In this document: in pieces, positions 46,686-55,352 of the stretch
Position numbering within the stretch: the first letter of the stretch is position 1
Layout: every line of letters begins with the position of its first letter
Assembly (NCBI RefSeq): GCF_003351765.1
Contig: NZ_CP031229.1
Coordinates: 1,860,001-1,924,000 of the forward strand
Length of the DNA: 64,000 nucleotides
Source: Ornithinimicrobium avium
Lineage (GTDB): Bacteria; Actinomycetota; Actinomycetes; Actinomycetales; Dermatophilaceae
Direction: 5' to 3'
Translations under genes and position numbers: made by a program
Notes under the pieces: generated by a model
What the model saw: the letters and a program-made list of their open reading frames with translations, nothing else
Told to the model about the DNA's origin: nothing
Database searches by the model: none

Positions 46686-46727
46686 ACGACACCCCCGTCG
46701 GTCCACCCGGACCGGCGGGGGTGTCGT
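46686..46727 (+). terminator. terminator of the glycine betaine operon
   Basis: 12-bp outer stem (46686-46697 with 46716-46727) plus an inner CGGTCC/GGACCG stem, forming one long hairpin 28 nt after the binding-protein stop. Confidence 0.85.
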
Positions 46728-46747
46728 ACGTCACGTCGCGGGTGGAT

Positions 46748-46782
46748 TTGACGGAACCCGCTCCTTACTATTCTATGTAGTA
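46748..46782 (+). promoter_or_regulatory. AT-rich promoter/operator upstream of focA-like gene
   Basis: A -35-like TTGACG (46748-46753) is followed by TACTA-N7-TAGTA (46766-46782), an inverted repeat covering the likely -10 zone. TACTA/TAGTA arms recall BlaI/CopY-type operators, though the spacing is not standard. The stretch is far richer in A+T than its surroundings. Confidence 0.5.
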
Positions 46783-46827
46783 GATTGCTCGCCGTCCGGG
46801 CGGGCCGTGCACCCCGGGGAGCAGCCG

Positions 46828-47703
46828 ATGTCCGACTCCGTCACGATCCTCTCGCCCGACCAGATGGCCAGGGCGGCCGAGGACGCCGCCTACGCCAAGG
46901 CCACCGGCGGACCGCTGAAGTCCTTCCTGCTGGGCCTGACCGCGGGCGGCTACATCGCGCTGGGCTTCGTCTTCTTCACGACCAGCCAGGTCGGGGCGGC
47001 CGACCTCCCCTACGGGGTGGCCAAGGTGATGGGCGGGATCGTCTTCTCCACCGGCCTGGCGCTCGTCGTGCTCACCGGGGCCGAGCTGTTCACCAGCTCC
47101 ACCCTGACCCTGACCGCGCGGGCCAGCGGCCGCATCACCTGGACCCAGCTGCTGGTCAACTGGGTCGTGGTCTACGTCGCCAACTTCCTCGGGGCGCTGA
47201 CCATCGTGGCGCTCGTCTTCGTCGGCGGGACCTGGGAGAGCGCGGAAGGGGGCTGGGGTGCGGTCGTCCTCAGCACCGCGCTGCACAAGGTGCACCACAC
47301 CTTCCTCGAGGCCTTCGTGCTCGGCGTGCTGTGCAACCTGATGGTCTGCCTGGCGGTCTGGGCCGCCTACTCCGGGCGCACGACGACCGACAAGATCCTG
47401 GCCGTCACCATGCCGATCGCGCTCTTCGTGGCGACCGGTTTCGAGCACTCGGTGGCCAACATGTTCATGATCCCGCTGGCGATCCTCGTCAAGAACGACG
47501 CGGGCGCGGGATTCTGGAGCAGCACGGGGCTGGAGCAGAGCGACTTCGCCGACCTGACCTGGTCGGCCTTCTACGTCGACAACCTGCTGCCGGTGACGCT
47601 GGGCAACATCGTCGGCGGCGGCCTGATGATCGGCGTGCTCTACTGGACGATCTTCCACTTCCTGCCCAGCCGCGCCCGGGCGGGCAAGAGCGCAGGCCGG
47701 TGA
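46828..47703 (+). CDS. focA: formate/nitrite-family channel (FocA-like)
   Basis: 291 aa with six hydrophobic segments. FLLGLTAGGYIALGFVFF, GIVFSTGLALVVLTGAELFTSSTL, HHTFLEAFVLGVLCNLMVCLAVWAAYSG and FVATGFEHSVANMFMIPLAI match the FNT family; the central His and Thr/Ser loops are present. It moves formate (or nitrite/hydrosulfide) across the membrane. GGGGAG lies 6-7 nt before the ATG. No formate-metabolising gene is adjacent. Confidence 0.9.
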   Translation: MSDSVTILSPDQMARAAEDAAYAKATGGPLKSFLLGLTAGGYIALGFVFFTTSQVGAADLPYGVAKVMGGIVFSTGLALVVLTGAELFTSSTLTLTARASGRITWTQLLVNWVVVYVANFLGALTIVALVFVGGTWESAEGGWGAVVLSTALHKVHHTFLEAFVLGVLCNLMVCLAVWAAYSGRTTTDKILAVTMPIALFVATGFEHSVANMFMIPLAILVKNDAGAGFWSSTGLEQSDFADLTWSAFYVDNLLPVTLGNIVGGGLMIGVLYWTIFHFLPSRARAGKSAGR

Positions 47704-47770
47704 CGGGCCGGGCCGGCCGTGCGCACCTCGGGGCTCGACCATCTCGACGGCCTCCTGCGATGCTGTGCCC

Positions 47771-48262
47771 ATGAGCGCATCCATGATCACCGAGCAGGAC
47801 CTCGTCCACCTGCGCCGCTGCGTCGAGCTGGCGACCCGGGCGGTCGAGGCCGGGGACGAGCCGTTCGGGTCGGTGCTGGTCGGCCAGGAGGGCGAGGTGC
47901 TGCTCGAGGACCACAACCACGTCTCCGGCGGGGACCTCACCCGGCATCCCGAGCTGGCGATCGCGCTGTGGGCGGTCGACCACCTGACACCGGTGGAGCG
48001 GGCGGGGGCGACGGTCTACACCTCCGGCGAGCACTGCCCGATGTGCGCCGCGGCGCACGGCTGGGTCGGGCTGGGCCGGATCGTCATCGCCTCCAGCTCA
48101 GAGCAGCTCACCGGCTGGCTGGGCGAGCTGGGGGCGCCGCCCGCTCCTGTCGCGCCGCTGCCGATCACGACCGTGGTGCCGTCGGCGGTCGTGGCTGGCC
48201 CGGTGCCCGAACTCGCCGAGCCCGTGCGCGCGCTGCACGCGCGCTCGCACGCCCGCGACTGA
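47771..48262 (+). CDS. cytidine/deoxycytidylate deaminase-family nucleoside deaminase
   Basis: 163 aa. Zinc motifs HPELAIA (H-x-E) and SGEHCPMCAAAHGW (C-P-M-C) are intact; EPFGSVLVGQEGEVL is the substrate-side strand. Longer than tRNA adenosine deaminase TadA in its C-terminal Pro/Val tail, and without the TadA tRNA-binding helix, so a guanine/cytosine-type deaminase is likelier. Possibly leaderless (GATGCT 6 nt upstream). Confidence 0.85.
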   Translation: MSASMITEQDLVHLRRCVELATRAVEAGDEPFGSVLVGQEGEVLLEDHNHVSGGDLTRHPELAIALWAVDHLTPVERAGATVYTSGEHCPMCAAAHGWVGLGRIVIASSSEQLTGWLGELGAPPAPVAPLPITTVVPSAVVAGPVPELAEPVRALHARSHARD

Positions 48263-48378
48263 GCGCCGACCCCGAGACGGGCGGCCAGGCGCCGGCAGCG
48301 CCAGGGTGGTGAGCCCAGGTCGCCCCCGGCGCGCCTCGGCACCGGCGCGCTTGACGGCACGCCGGGGCGGGCGCACAC

Positions 48379-48396
48379 TTAACCACATGGTTAACC
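48379..48396. promoter_or_regulatory. operator-like inverted repeat over the arsR start codon
   Basis: TTAACC-ACAT-GGTTAA (48379-48394) spans the ATG at 48387, and GGTTAACC (48389-48396) is itself an 8-bp palindrome. A dimeric ArsR protein is the natural candidate ligand; binding would block transcription start directly. Confidence 0.6.
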
Positions 48397-48779
48397 ACGT
48401 GGCGGTCTTCGCCGCGCTCGGCGAACGGTCGCGCAGCACGATGGTGCAGCGGCTGTCCACGACCGAGGCCTCGGTCTCCGAGCTGGCCGCCGAGGCGGCG
48501 ATCAGCCTCCCGGCCACGCTCAAGCACGTGCGCGTGCTCGAGGAGGCCGGGCTCGTCTCGCGGACCAAGCGCGGGCGCACGGTCACGGTGCGTCTCCAGC
48601 CGGAGACGCTGGCCGGCTCGGAGGCCTGGCTACGGCGCACCCGCTCCCTGTGGACCGAGCGGCTCGAGGCCCTCGCCGCGAGCTTCGCGACCGACGACAG
48701 CACGCACGACGACCGTGCCGAGCCCGCCGCCGACACCGACGGCACGCACGACACCGACGCCACGGAGGACCGACGATGA
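48387..48779 (+). CDS. ArsR-family winged-helix regulator
   Basis: 130 aa. VAVFAALGERSRSTMVQRL, SVSELAAEAAISLPATLKHVRVLEEAGLVSRTKRGRTVTVRL is a complete ArsR helix-turn-helix and wing. No metal-binding cysteine motif. The C-terminal 35 residues are Asp/Thr-rich and low-complexity. It overlaps the SRPBCC gene (ATGA). ArsR-AHSA1 pairs are common; the repressor usually governs its partner. Confidence 0.9.
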   Translation: MVNHVAVFAALGERSRSTMVQRLSTTEASVSELAAEAAISLPATLKHVRVLEEAGLVSRTKRGRTVTVRLQPETLAGSEAWLRRTRSLWTERLEALAASFATDDSTHDDRAEPAADTDGTHDTDATEDRR

Positions 48780-49696
48780 GCGCACCGACCGAGGAGAGCA
48801 CCACCGAGCTGGTCCTGACCCGGACCGTGGACGCCACGCCCGAGCAGGTCTGGACGGCCTGGACCACCCCCGGGGGCCTCGCCCGATGGTGGTGGCCGCA
48901 CTGGCAGGACACGGCATACGAGATGGAGGCGCGTGCGGGAGGGCGGTGGTCGGCCCGCAGCGCCGAGGGCGACACCGGCGTCGAGGGCGAGGTGCTCACC
49001 GTCGAGCAGCCGCGGCTGCTCGAGCTGTCGTGGGCCTGGGCGGGTGAGGCCGCGCAGGACCGGGTGCGCGTCGAGCTGACGGAGCACGACGGTCGCACCC
49101 TCGTCACCGTGCGGCACCGGACCCGCGCGGCGGGTGTGGACGACTACCGGGCGGGGTGGGAGCTCGTGCTGGCCAACCTCGCCTCGACCCTCGCCCCGCG
49201 CGGGCCGGAGCTGAACCGGCTGGACGAGCTCCCCGGCCCGCAGCTCTTCCTCAGCCAGATGGTGGCCGCCCCGGCGGCCGACGTGTATGCCGCCTGGCTG
49301 GACCCCGACCTCCTGGCCACCTGGTGGTGGCCCGAGCACCCAGACACCCGCTTCGAGATCGACGCCCGGGAGGGGGGCCGGTTCCGGATCTGGTCCGAGC
49401 GGGCCGGACTGCGGGCCGAGGGGACCTACCTGCACCTCGGCGGCACCCAGGAGCCCGCCATCCTGATGACCTGGGCGTGGGGGGCGGGCGAGCAGGAGGA
49501 CCTCGTGCACGTGGGATTCACCGACCTGGGCGGCGACAGCACCCTGGTGGAGCTGACGCACGCCATGGCGGTCGAGTCGGACGGCACGGACAGTCCGCGC
49601 CGCGGCTGGAGCGCCGTCCTCGGCTCCCTCACCGAGCGGCTCGGCGGGCCGGGAGGCGGCTCGGAGGCGCGGAGGCCGCCAGGCCGGACCGGCTGA
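48776..49696 (+). CDS. tandem SRPBCC/AHSA1-domain protein
   Basis: 306 aa, two START-like domains in series: residues ~8-145 (RTVDATPEQVWTAWTTPGGLARWWWP) and ~155-290 (QMVAAPAADVYAAWLDPDLLATWWWPEH). Most ArsR-linked partners have one domain, so this is an internal duplication or fusion. Such cavities bind hydrophobic ligands; the ligand is unknown. Confidence 0.85.
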   Translation: MSAPTEESTTELVLTRTVDATPEQVWTAWTTPGGLARWWWPHWQDTAYEMEARAGGRWSARSAEGDTGVEGEVLTVEQPRLLELSWAWAGEAAQDRVRVELTEHDGRTLVTVRHRTRAAGVDDYRAGWELVLANLASTLAPRGPELNRLDELPGPQLFLSQMVAAPAADVYAAWLDPDLLATWWWPEHPDTRFEIDAREGGRFRIWSERAGLRAEGTYLHLGGTQEPAILMTWAWGAGEQEDLVHVGFTDLGGDSTLVELTHAMAVESDGTDSPRRGWSAVLGSLTERLGGPGGGSEARRPPGRTG

Positions 49697-49700
49697 GGGC

Positions 49701-52337
49701 TCAGCCGCCGAGCCGGCGCATCGCGGTCGCGAGCAGCACCGGCTCGCCGACGAGGTCGGAGGCGTCGAGGTCGCACTCGGCCTCGACCACCCAGTCCAGG
49801 TCGCCCTCGGGGTCGGTGACGGTCTGTGCGACCTGCCACACCCGGCCCGGGCGGCCGTCGGTGAGGGTCGAGCGCTCCCCCGGCAGCACCTCCACGCGCA
49901 GCCGCTGCGGTCCGCGCGCGTCGGCGTCCAGCACCACCGACCCGTGGTCGTCGTAGTAGGCCTCGAGCGCGTCGTCCCAGTCCGCCCGGGTCATCACCGG
50001 GTCCAGCGGCGGCTCCGGCAGCGCGGCGACCTGCGCCTCGAGGTCGCCCAGCGCCTCCCAGCCGTCGTCGGCCACCAGCTCGACCCGCCGCCAGAGCGCG
50101 TTGCGCACCATCACCCGGAAGGCCCGCTCGTTGCTCGTGATCGGCCGGGTCGGCACCACCGGGGCGCCGGAGGCCGCCCGCTCGGCGGCGGCCGCGACCA
50201 GCTCGGGATCGGTCAGCGCCTCCCACTCCTCCAGCAGCGAGGAGTCGGTCTGCCGGATCGTCTCCCCGAGCCAGTGGACCAGGTCCTCCAGCTCCTCGGT
50301 CATCGCCGCCTCGGGCAGGGTCTGGCGCAGCGTGCGGTAGGCCGAGGTGAGGTAGCGCAGGAGCACCCCCTCGGAGCGGGCCAGCTCGTAGTAGCCGACG
50401 AACTCGGTGAAGCTCATCGCCCGCTCCCACATGTCGCGCACCACCGACTTCGGCGACAGCGCGTCCACCGGCACCCACGGCTGGGACTGGCGGTAGATCT
50501 CCAGCGTGCCCTCGAGCAGCTCGGCCAGCGGACGCGGCCAGGTGACCTCCTCCAGCTCGGCCATCCGCTCGTCGTAGTCGAGGCCGTCGGCCTTCATCCG
50601 GGCCACCGCCTCGCCCCTGGCCCGGTAGCGCTGGGCGCGCAGCACCGGCATCGGGTCGTCGAGGACCGCCTCGACGACGGAGACCAGGTCGAGGGCGTAG
50701 GAGTCGTCGTCCTTGTCGAACAGCTCCGCGGCCGCGAGCGCGAAGGGCGCCAGGGGCTGGTTGAGGGCGAAGTTCTCCTGGACGCCGGGGGCCAGGTCGA
50801 CGGTCCTGCCGTCCTCGCCCGCGGACGCCAGGCGGACCAGGATGCCACTGTCGAGCATCGAGCGGCCGAGCGCGACGGCCTTGCGGGCCAGCCCTGCCTG
50901 CCGCCTGGGGTCCTCGTGGTTGTCGCGCAGCAGCCGGGCCAGGTGGGCGACCGGGTCGCCGCGGCGGGCGACGGTGTTGATGATGACCGAGTGGTCGACC
51001 TTCATCCGGGAGACCAGCGGCTCGGGGGGCGCGCCGACCAGCTTGTCGAAGGTCTCCTTCGTCCACGAGACGAAGCCGTCCGGCGGCTTCCTGCGCTGCA
51101 CCTTGCGCTGCTTCTTGGGGTCGTCCCCCGCCTTGGCGATCGCGCGCGCGTTCTCGATGGCGTGCTCGGGGGCCTGCACCACGACATACCCCACGGTGTC
51201 GTAGCCCGCCCGGCCGGCGCGCCCCGCGATCTGGTGGAACTCCCGGGCGCGCAGGATCCGCTGCCGGGTGCCGTCGAACTTGGCCAGCCCGGTGAACAGC
51301 ACGGTGCGGATCGGCACGTTGATGCCCACGCCCAGGGTGTCGGTGCCGCAGATGACCTTGAGCAGACCGTCCTGGGCCAGCTGCTCGACGAGCCGCCGGT
51401 AGCGCGGCAGCATCCCGGCGTGGTGGACCCCGACACCGTGGCGCACCAGCTTGGACAGGGTGCGACCGAACCCGGCGGTGAACCGGAAGGCGCCGATCTT
51501 GTCCCGGACGGCCTCCTTCTCCTCCTTGGACAGCAGCTGCACCGACATCAGCGCCTGGGCACGGTCCAGGGCGTCCTTCTGGGTGAAGTGGACGACGTAG
51601 ACCGGTGCCCTGTCCTGCTCCAGCAGCTCGGCGACGGTCTCGTTGACCGGGGTCATCACCCAGTCGAAGTGCAGCGGGACCGGGCGCTGCACGCCGGTGA
51701 CCTCGGCGGTCTCGCGGCCGGTGCGGCGGGTCAGGTCCTCCACGATCGGGGTGATGTCGCCCAGCGTGGCCGACATCAGCACGAACTGCGCCTGCGGCAG
51801 GGTGAGCAGCGGCACCTGCCAGGCCCACCCGCGGTCCGCCTCGGCGTAGTAGTGGAACTCGTCCATGACGACCATGCCGATGTCGGCGCCCTCGCCCTCG
51901 CGCAGCGCGATGTTGGCCAGGACCTCGGCGGTGCACACCACGATCGGGGCGTCGGCGTTGACCGTGGCGTCGCCGGTGAGCATGCCGACGTCGTCGGCAC
52001 CGAAGATCCGGCACAGCTCGAAGAACTTCTCGCTGACCAGCGCCTTGATGGGCGCGGTGTAGAAGGTCACCCGTTCCTCCGCCGTCGCGATGAAGGCGGC
52101 GGCCGTCGCCACCAGCGACTTGCCGCTGCCGGTCGGGGTGGAGAGCACCAGGTTGCTGCCGTCCAGCAGGTGCAGCAGCGACTCCTCCTGGTGCGGGTAG
52201 AGCGGCGTCCCACGGTCCGCCGCCCAGCCCGCGAAGACCTCGTAGAGGGCGTCAGGGTCTCGCGCCGCGTCCCCGGGAGGGACGAGGTCGGTCAGGGTGG
52301 GCTCGGTCGTGCTCGGGTCGGCAGGCATCCCGGCCAT
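49701..52337 (-). CDS. superfamily 2 DEAD/DEAH-box helicase, DUF3516 type
   Basis: 878 aa. LYPHQEESLLHL (Q-motif position), Walker A STPTGSGKS near residues 64-72, TAPIKALVSEKF, Walker B VVMDEFHYY, LMSATLGD, GTDTLGVGINVPIRTVLF and QIAGRAGRAGYD. The C-terminal ~400 residues are a family-specific region. It is Ski2-like in the motor but lacks a recognised RNA-exosome part. A second ATG at 52328 is a possible start. Likely an RNA or DNA helicase; partner unknown. Confidence 0.88.
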   Translation of the reverse strand: MAGMPADPSTTEPTLTDLVPPGDAARDPDALYEVFAGWAADRGTPLYPHQEESLLHLLDGSNLVLSTPTGSGKSLVATAAAFIATAEERVTFYTAPIKALVSEKFFELCRIFGADDVGMLTGDATVNADAPIVVCTAEVLANIALREGEGADIGMVVMDEFHYYAEADRGWAWQVPLLTLPQAQFVLMSATLGDITPIVEDLTRRTGRETAEVTGVQRPVPLHFDWVMTPVNETVAELLEQDRAPVYVVHFTQKDALDRAQALMSVQLLSKEEKEAVRDKIGAFRFTAGFGRTLSKLVRHGVGVHHAGMLPRYRRLVEQLAQDGLLKVICGTDTLGVGINVPIRTVLFTGLAKFDGTRQRILRAREFHQIAGRAGRAGYDTVGYVVVQAPEHAIENARAIAKAGDDPKKQRKVQRRKPPDGFVSWTKETFDKLVGAPPEPLVSRMKVDHSVIINTVARRGDPVAHLARLLRDNHEDPRRQAGLARKAVALGRSMLDSGILVRLASAGEDGRTVDLAPGVQENFALNQPLAPFALAAAELFDKDDDSYALDLVSVVEAVLDDPMPVLRAQRYRARGEAVARMKADGLDYDERMAELEEVTWPRPLAELLEGTLEIYRQSQPWVPVDALSPKSVVRDMWERAMSFTEFVGYYELARSEGVLLRYLTSAYRTLRQTLPEAAMTEELEDLVHWLGETIRQTDSSLLEEWEALTDPELVAAAAERAASGAPVVPTRPITSNERAFRVMVRNALWRRVELVADDGWEALGDLEAQVAALPEPPLDPVMTRADWDDALEAYYDDHGSVVLDADARGPQRLRVEVLPGERSTLTDGRPGRVWQVAQTVTDPEGDLDWVVEAECDLDASDLVGEPVLLATAMRRLGG

Positions 52338-52409
52338 TCTCCGGTATGCCGGGCACCGCCGGTCGGCAGGGGCCCGTCGGACAGGTCCGACTCGCGCGAG
52401 GACTGCGCG

Positions 52410-52901
52410 TCAGAGGGCGCGTGGGACCCGAAGGACGTCGCCGGGATGGATCACGTCCGGGTCGGTGATGCGCGGGTTGGCGGTCACCAGCCGGTGGTAC
52501 CGGGCCCCGTCGCCGTAGTAGTGCTGGGCGATCGCCCAGAGCGTCTCCCCCGCCACCACCACGTGCTCCAGGTAGGAGGTGTAGCCGGACACCACCTGGC
52601 CGCCCAGGACGACCGGCACGACCACGCGGTCGAGCTCGGAGCCGTCACGGGCCGAGCTGTGGAAGACCTCGACCTTGGCCTTGGCACGGCTGAAGCCGGC
52701 GCCCGAGACGTCCACGCGGACCTGGAACTGCCCGTGGCCGCCGACGCCGTCCCCGGCCATGAAGGCCTGGGTGACCTCGTCGTGACCGTCCGTCACCCGG
52801 ACGACGTAGCTGGCCTCGAAGGCCCCGCCGGCCGTACCCGCGACCAGGACCGTCCGGCCCACGATGTCGTGGCGCCTGGGCTGCTGCACGTCGATGCTCA
52901 T
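52410..52901 (-). CDS. Gmad2-like plus LysM domain protein
   Basis: 163 aa. N-terminal VQQPRRHDIVGRTVLVAGTAGGAFEASYVVRV ... FSRAKAKVEVFHSS is an immunoglobulin-like Gmad2 sandwich. The C-terminal VVVAGETLWAIAQHYYGDGARYHRLVTANPRI is a LysM that binds GlcNAc-containing glycans. No signal peptide is evident, which is odd for a peptidoglycan binder; related cytosolic LysM proteins exist. AGGAGGT lies 7 nt before the ATG but is folded into a hairpin. Confidence 0.85.
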   Translation of the reverse strand: MSIDVQQPRRHDIVGRTVLVAGTAGGAFEASYVVRVTDGHDEVTQAFMAGDGVGGHGQFQVRVDVSGAGFSRAKAKVEVFHSSARDGSELDRVVVPVVLGGQVVSGYTSYLEHVVVAGETLWAIAQHYYGDGARYHRLVTANPRITDPDVIHPGDVLRVPRAL

Positions 52902-52910
52902 GTCTGTGAC

Positions 52911-52939
52911 CTCCTGAAGGGCTGATGCCCTTCAAGGAG
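52911..52939 (-). promoter_or_regulatory. hairpin sequestering the Shine-Dalgarno of the LysM gene
   Basis: Minus strand: CTCCTTGAAGGGC-ATCA-GCCCTTCAGGAG. Twelve pairs with one bulged T; the 3' strand ends in AGGAG of the AGGAGGT Shine-Dalgarno. It could act as a thermometer or another translation switch. A plain terminator of DUF3349 is the alternative. Confidence 0.65.
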
Positions 52940-52953
52940 ACCGGGACGGCCGC

Positions 52954-53340
52954 TCAGATACGACCCGTCGTCGGGCCGTCGGCCTCGCCGGTCCCGGGCT
53001 CGTCGTCCTCGCCGCCCTGCTCCTCGTCCGGGTCGCCCAGCGGCCAGCCGCCGGCGGCCAGTCGCGCCGAGACCCGGGCGATGTCCTTCTTCTTCGGCTG
53101 CTGCATGGCGTGGGCGAGGATGAAGTCGTGGATCTCCTCGTGGGTGATCGCCTCCGGCCGGTCCGCGGTCAGCTCCTCGACGATCGCCTCGATGTCCTCG
53201 TCGGTCAGCTTGCGGCGCAGCACCCCGAAGAGCGCCACGTAATCGCCGTCCGGCACACCCTCCGGATAGCCGGCCCGCAGCCACCCCACGATCTTGCGCA
53301 GGAACCCCGTGCGCTGCTCTTCCCGCTGCTGCTCAGTCAT
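52954..53340 (-). CDS. DUF3349 protein
   Basis: 128 aa. FLRKIVGWLRAGYPEGVPDGDYVALFGVLRRKLTDEDIEAIVEEL, then HDFILAHAMQQPKKKDIARVSARLAAGGWPL, the compact helical DUF3349 fold, followed by an acidic tail. The order pitA, small membrane protein, DUF3349 matches Mycobacterium tuberculosis Rv0545c-Rv0543c. Role unknown. Confidence 0.85.
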   Translation of the reverse strand: MTEQQREEQRTGFLRKIVGWLRAGYPEGVPDGDYVALFGVLRRKLTDEDIEAIVEELTADRPEAITHEEIHDFILAHAMQQPKKKDIARVSARLAAGGWPLGDPDEEQGGEDDEPGTGEADGPTTGRI

Positions 53341-53341
53341 C

Positions 53342-53644
53342 TCAGTCCTCCCGCGTCAGGGTCGGCAGAATACCCCGGAACTCGACCTCGAGCCCCAGCC
53401 CGGAGGAGATGATGATCAGCAGGCCGACGACGATCCCGACGATCACCACCCCGAAGCACAGCCAGGCCAGGAACTTGCCGACCGGCCGCGGCTGCGCCCG
53501 GGACCTCTCCGCCTTGCCGCCCTCGGCCCAGGCCAGGGACCGGATCCCCAGCGCGAAGACCAGCGGCAGGCCGGCGCCGAGCAGCAGACCGGCGATCAGC
53601 AGCTGGACCGCACCCTGCGCGGTCAGCACCAGCAGCGAACCCAT
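53342..53644 (-). CDS. small two-TM membrane protein of the pitA operon
   Basis: 100 aa with segments LLIAGLLLGAGLPLVFALGI and FLAWLCFGVVIVGIVVGLLIIISSG separated by a basic loop. Start overlaps the pitA stop (TGATG). Positional counterpart of Rv0544c; function unknown. Confidence 0.8.
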   Translation of the reverse strand: MGSLLVLTAQGAVQLLIAGLLLGAGLPLVFALGIRSLAWAEGGKAERSRAQPRPVGKFLAWLCFGVVIVGIVVGLLIIISSGLGLEVEFRGILPTLTRED

Positions 53645-54864
53645 CAGCCGACCTCCTTGTCCGAGCGGTCGGCGTCCTTCTCGTCGGACCACTCGTCGTT
53701 GACGTTCGTGTGGTCGACCGGCTCCCTGCGCGAGTGCCGCCACATGTAGATCACCGCTGCGAGCAGGAGCACCACCATGGCCAGGGCGGCCGCCAGGCCG
53801 CCGCCGAGCAGGTGGCCGATGAACCAGGTCAGCGCGCCGGCCGCACCGGCCATCGGCAGGGTGATGAGCCAGGCGGTGACCATCCGCACCGCCACGCTCC
53901 AGCGCACCTCGGCACCCGGTCTGCCCACCCCGGACCCGAGGATCGAGCCGGTGGCCACGTGGGTGGTGGAGATCGCGAAGCCGAGGTGGCTGGCGGCCAG
54001 GATCACCGAGGCCGACGCGCTCTCGGCCGCCATGCCCTGCGGCGAGGAGATCTTCACCAGGCCCTGCCCCAGGGTGCGGATGATGCGCCAGCCGCCGAGG
54101 TAGGTGCCGATGGCGATGGCCAGCGCGCAGGCGACCTTGACCCAGAAGGGGACGCTGTGCGTGTCCTCCCAGTGACCGGTGGCCAGCAGCGCGAGCGTGA
54201 TGATGCCCATGGTCTTCTGCGCGTCGTTGGTGCCGTGCGCCAGCGAGACGAGCGAGGCCGAGCCGATCTGGCCCCAGCGGAACCCCGCCTCGCGGTACTT
54301 CTTGGCCACCCCCTCGGTCACCTTGAAGACGAGCCACGTCCCGACGCCGGCCACGACGAGGGCGATGGCCGGGGAGATGAAGGCGGGGAGCACCACCTTG
54401 CCGATGACCCCGTCCAGCTTGCTGCCGTCGCCGACCCACTTCACGCCCGACCAGCCCAGCGAGGCCACCGTGGCGCCGATCATCCCCCCGAACAGCGCGT
54501 GCGAGGACGAGGACGGCAGCCCGAAGAGCCAGGTCACCACGTTCCACAGGATCGCGCCGACGAGCCCGGCCAGGAGGATGAGCAGCAGCGAGAGCCCGCC
54601 GTCCCCGATCAGCTCCGGCTTGGGCGAGCCGTCCGCGTTCTGGATGTTGATGACCGCGTTGGTCACGGTCAGCGCGACCTCGATGGACAGGAAGGCGCCC
54701 ACGAGATTGAGGACGGCCGAGAGGGCGACCGCGGTCTTGGGCTGGAGGGCCTTGGTGGCGATCGAGGTCGCCATCGCGTTGGCTGTGTCGTGGAAGCCGT
54801 TGGTGAAGTCGAAGGCCAGCGCCGTGGTGATGACCAGCAACAGGATCAGGAGTTCGGGACTCAC
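53644..54864 (-). CDS. pitA: low-affinity inorganic phosphate transporter
   Basis: 406 aa PiT-family carrier. The duplicated signature is seen: AFDFTNGFHDTANAMAT near the N-terminus and SLAHGTNDAQKTMGI in the second half, with about ten membrane segments. Imports metal-phosphate with protons. GTG start at 54864; possibly leaderless. Confidence 0.94.
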   Translation of the reverse strand: MSPELLILLLVITTALAFDFTNGFHDTANAMATSIATKALQPKTAVALSAVLNLVGAFLSIEVALTVTNAVINIQNADGSPKPELIGDGGLSLLLILLAGLVGAILWNVVTWLFGLPSSSSHALFGGMIGATVASLGWSGVKWVGDGSKLDGVIGKVVLPAFISPAIALVVAGVGTWLVFKVTEGVAKKYREAGFRWGQIGSASLVSLAHGTNDAQKTMGIITLALLATGHWEDTHSVPFWVKVACALAIAIGTYLGGWRIIRTLGQGLVKISSPQGMAAESASASVILAASHLGFAISTTHVATGSILGSGVGRPGAEVRWSVAVRMVTAWLITLPMAGAAGALTWFIGHLLGGGLAAALAMVVLLLAAVIYMWRHSRREPVDHTNVNDEWSDEKDADRSDKEVG

Positions 54865-54938
54865 GGGCAGCCATTGTGCCCTGTCCGACCGGTGTTCATC
54901 GAACCGCGACCCTCGGCGAGGACAGCCATACTGGTCAG

Positions 54939-55346
54939 GTGCTCTCCACCGACCTCGCCCGGGACCTCCTCGACGCCGGCCTGAACTGGTCGCCGATGCC
55001 CGGCGACCGCTTCGTCGTCGACCGCCCCGGGGTGGCCGACGACGTCTACTACCTGGCCGACATGACGGTCGAGGTGCACGAGTTCGTCGGCGGAGCGGTC
55101 ATCGGGTTCAACGGCGTCGCCGAGTGGGCTCTGGACTCGGTCGCCCTCGAGGAGACCCTGTGGCTGCCGCGGGAGGACCAGCTGCGCTCGGTCCTCGACC
55201 ACGACTTCGTCGGGCTCGGCACCGACGGCTCCGGGTATGCCGTGGTCGCGCTCGTCGACGGCGCGCCGCAGACCTTCCGGCACCGGGACGCGGAGCAGGC
55301 CTACGGCCTGGCGCTGCTGGAGGTGCTGCGTCACCGCACCCCGTAG
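54939..55346 (+). CDS. conserved hypothetical protein
   Basis: 135 aa. GLNWSPMPGDRFVVDRPGVADDVYYLADMTVEVHEF, GFNGVAEWALDSVALEETLWLPREDQLRSVL. This small alpha/beta protein is recurrent in actinobacteria and sometimes labelled 'CpaE-like pilus assembly', a name nothing in it supports. CATACT lies 6 nt before the GTG, so leaderless. Divergent from pitA. Confidence 0.75.
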   Translation: MLSTDLARDLLDAGLNWSPMPGDRFVVDRPGVADDVYYLADMTVEVHEFVGGAVIGFNGVAEWALDSVALEETLWLPREDQLRSVLDHDFVGLGTDGSGYAVVALVDGAPQTFRHRDAEQAYGLALLEVLRHRTP

Positions 55347-55352
55347 CGCGCG

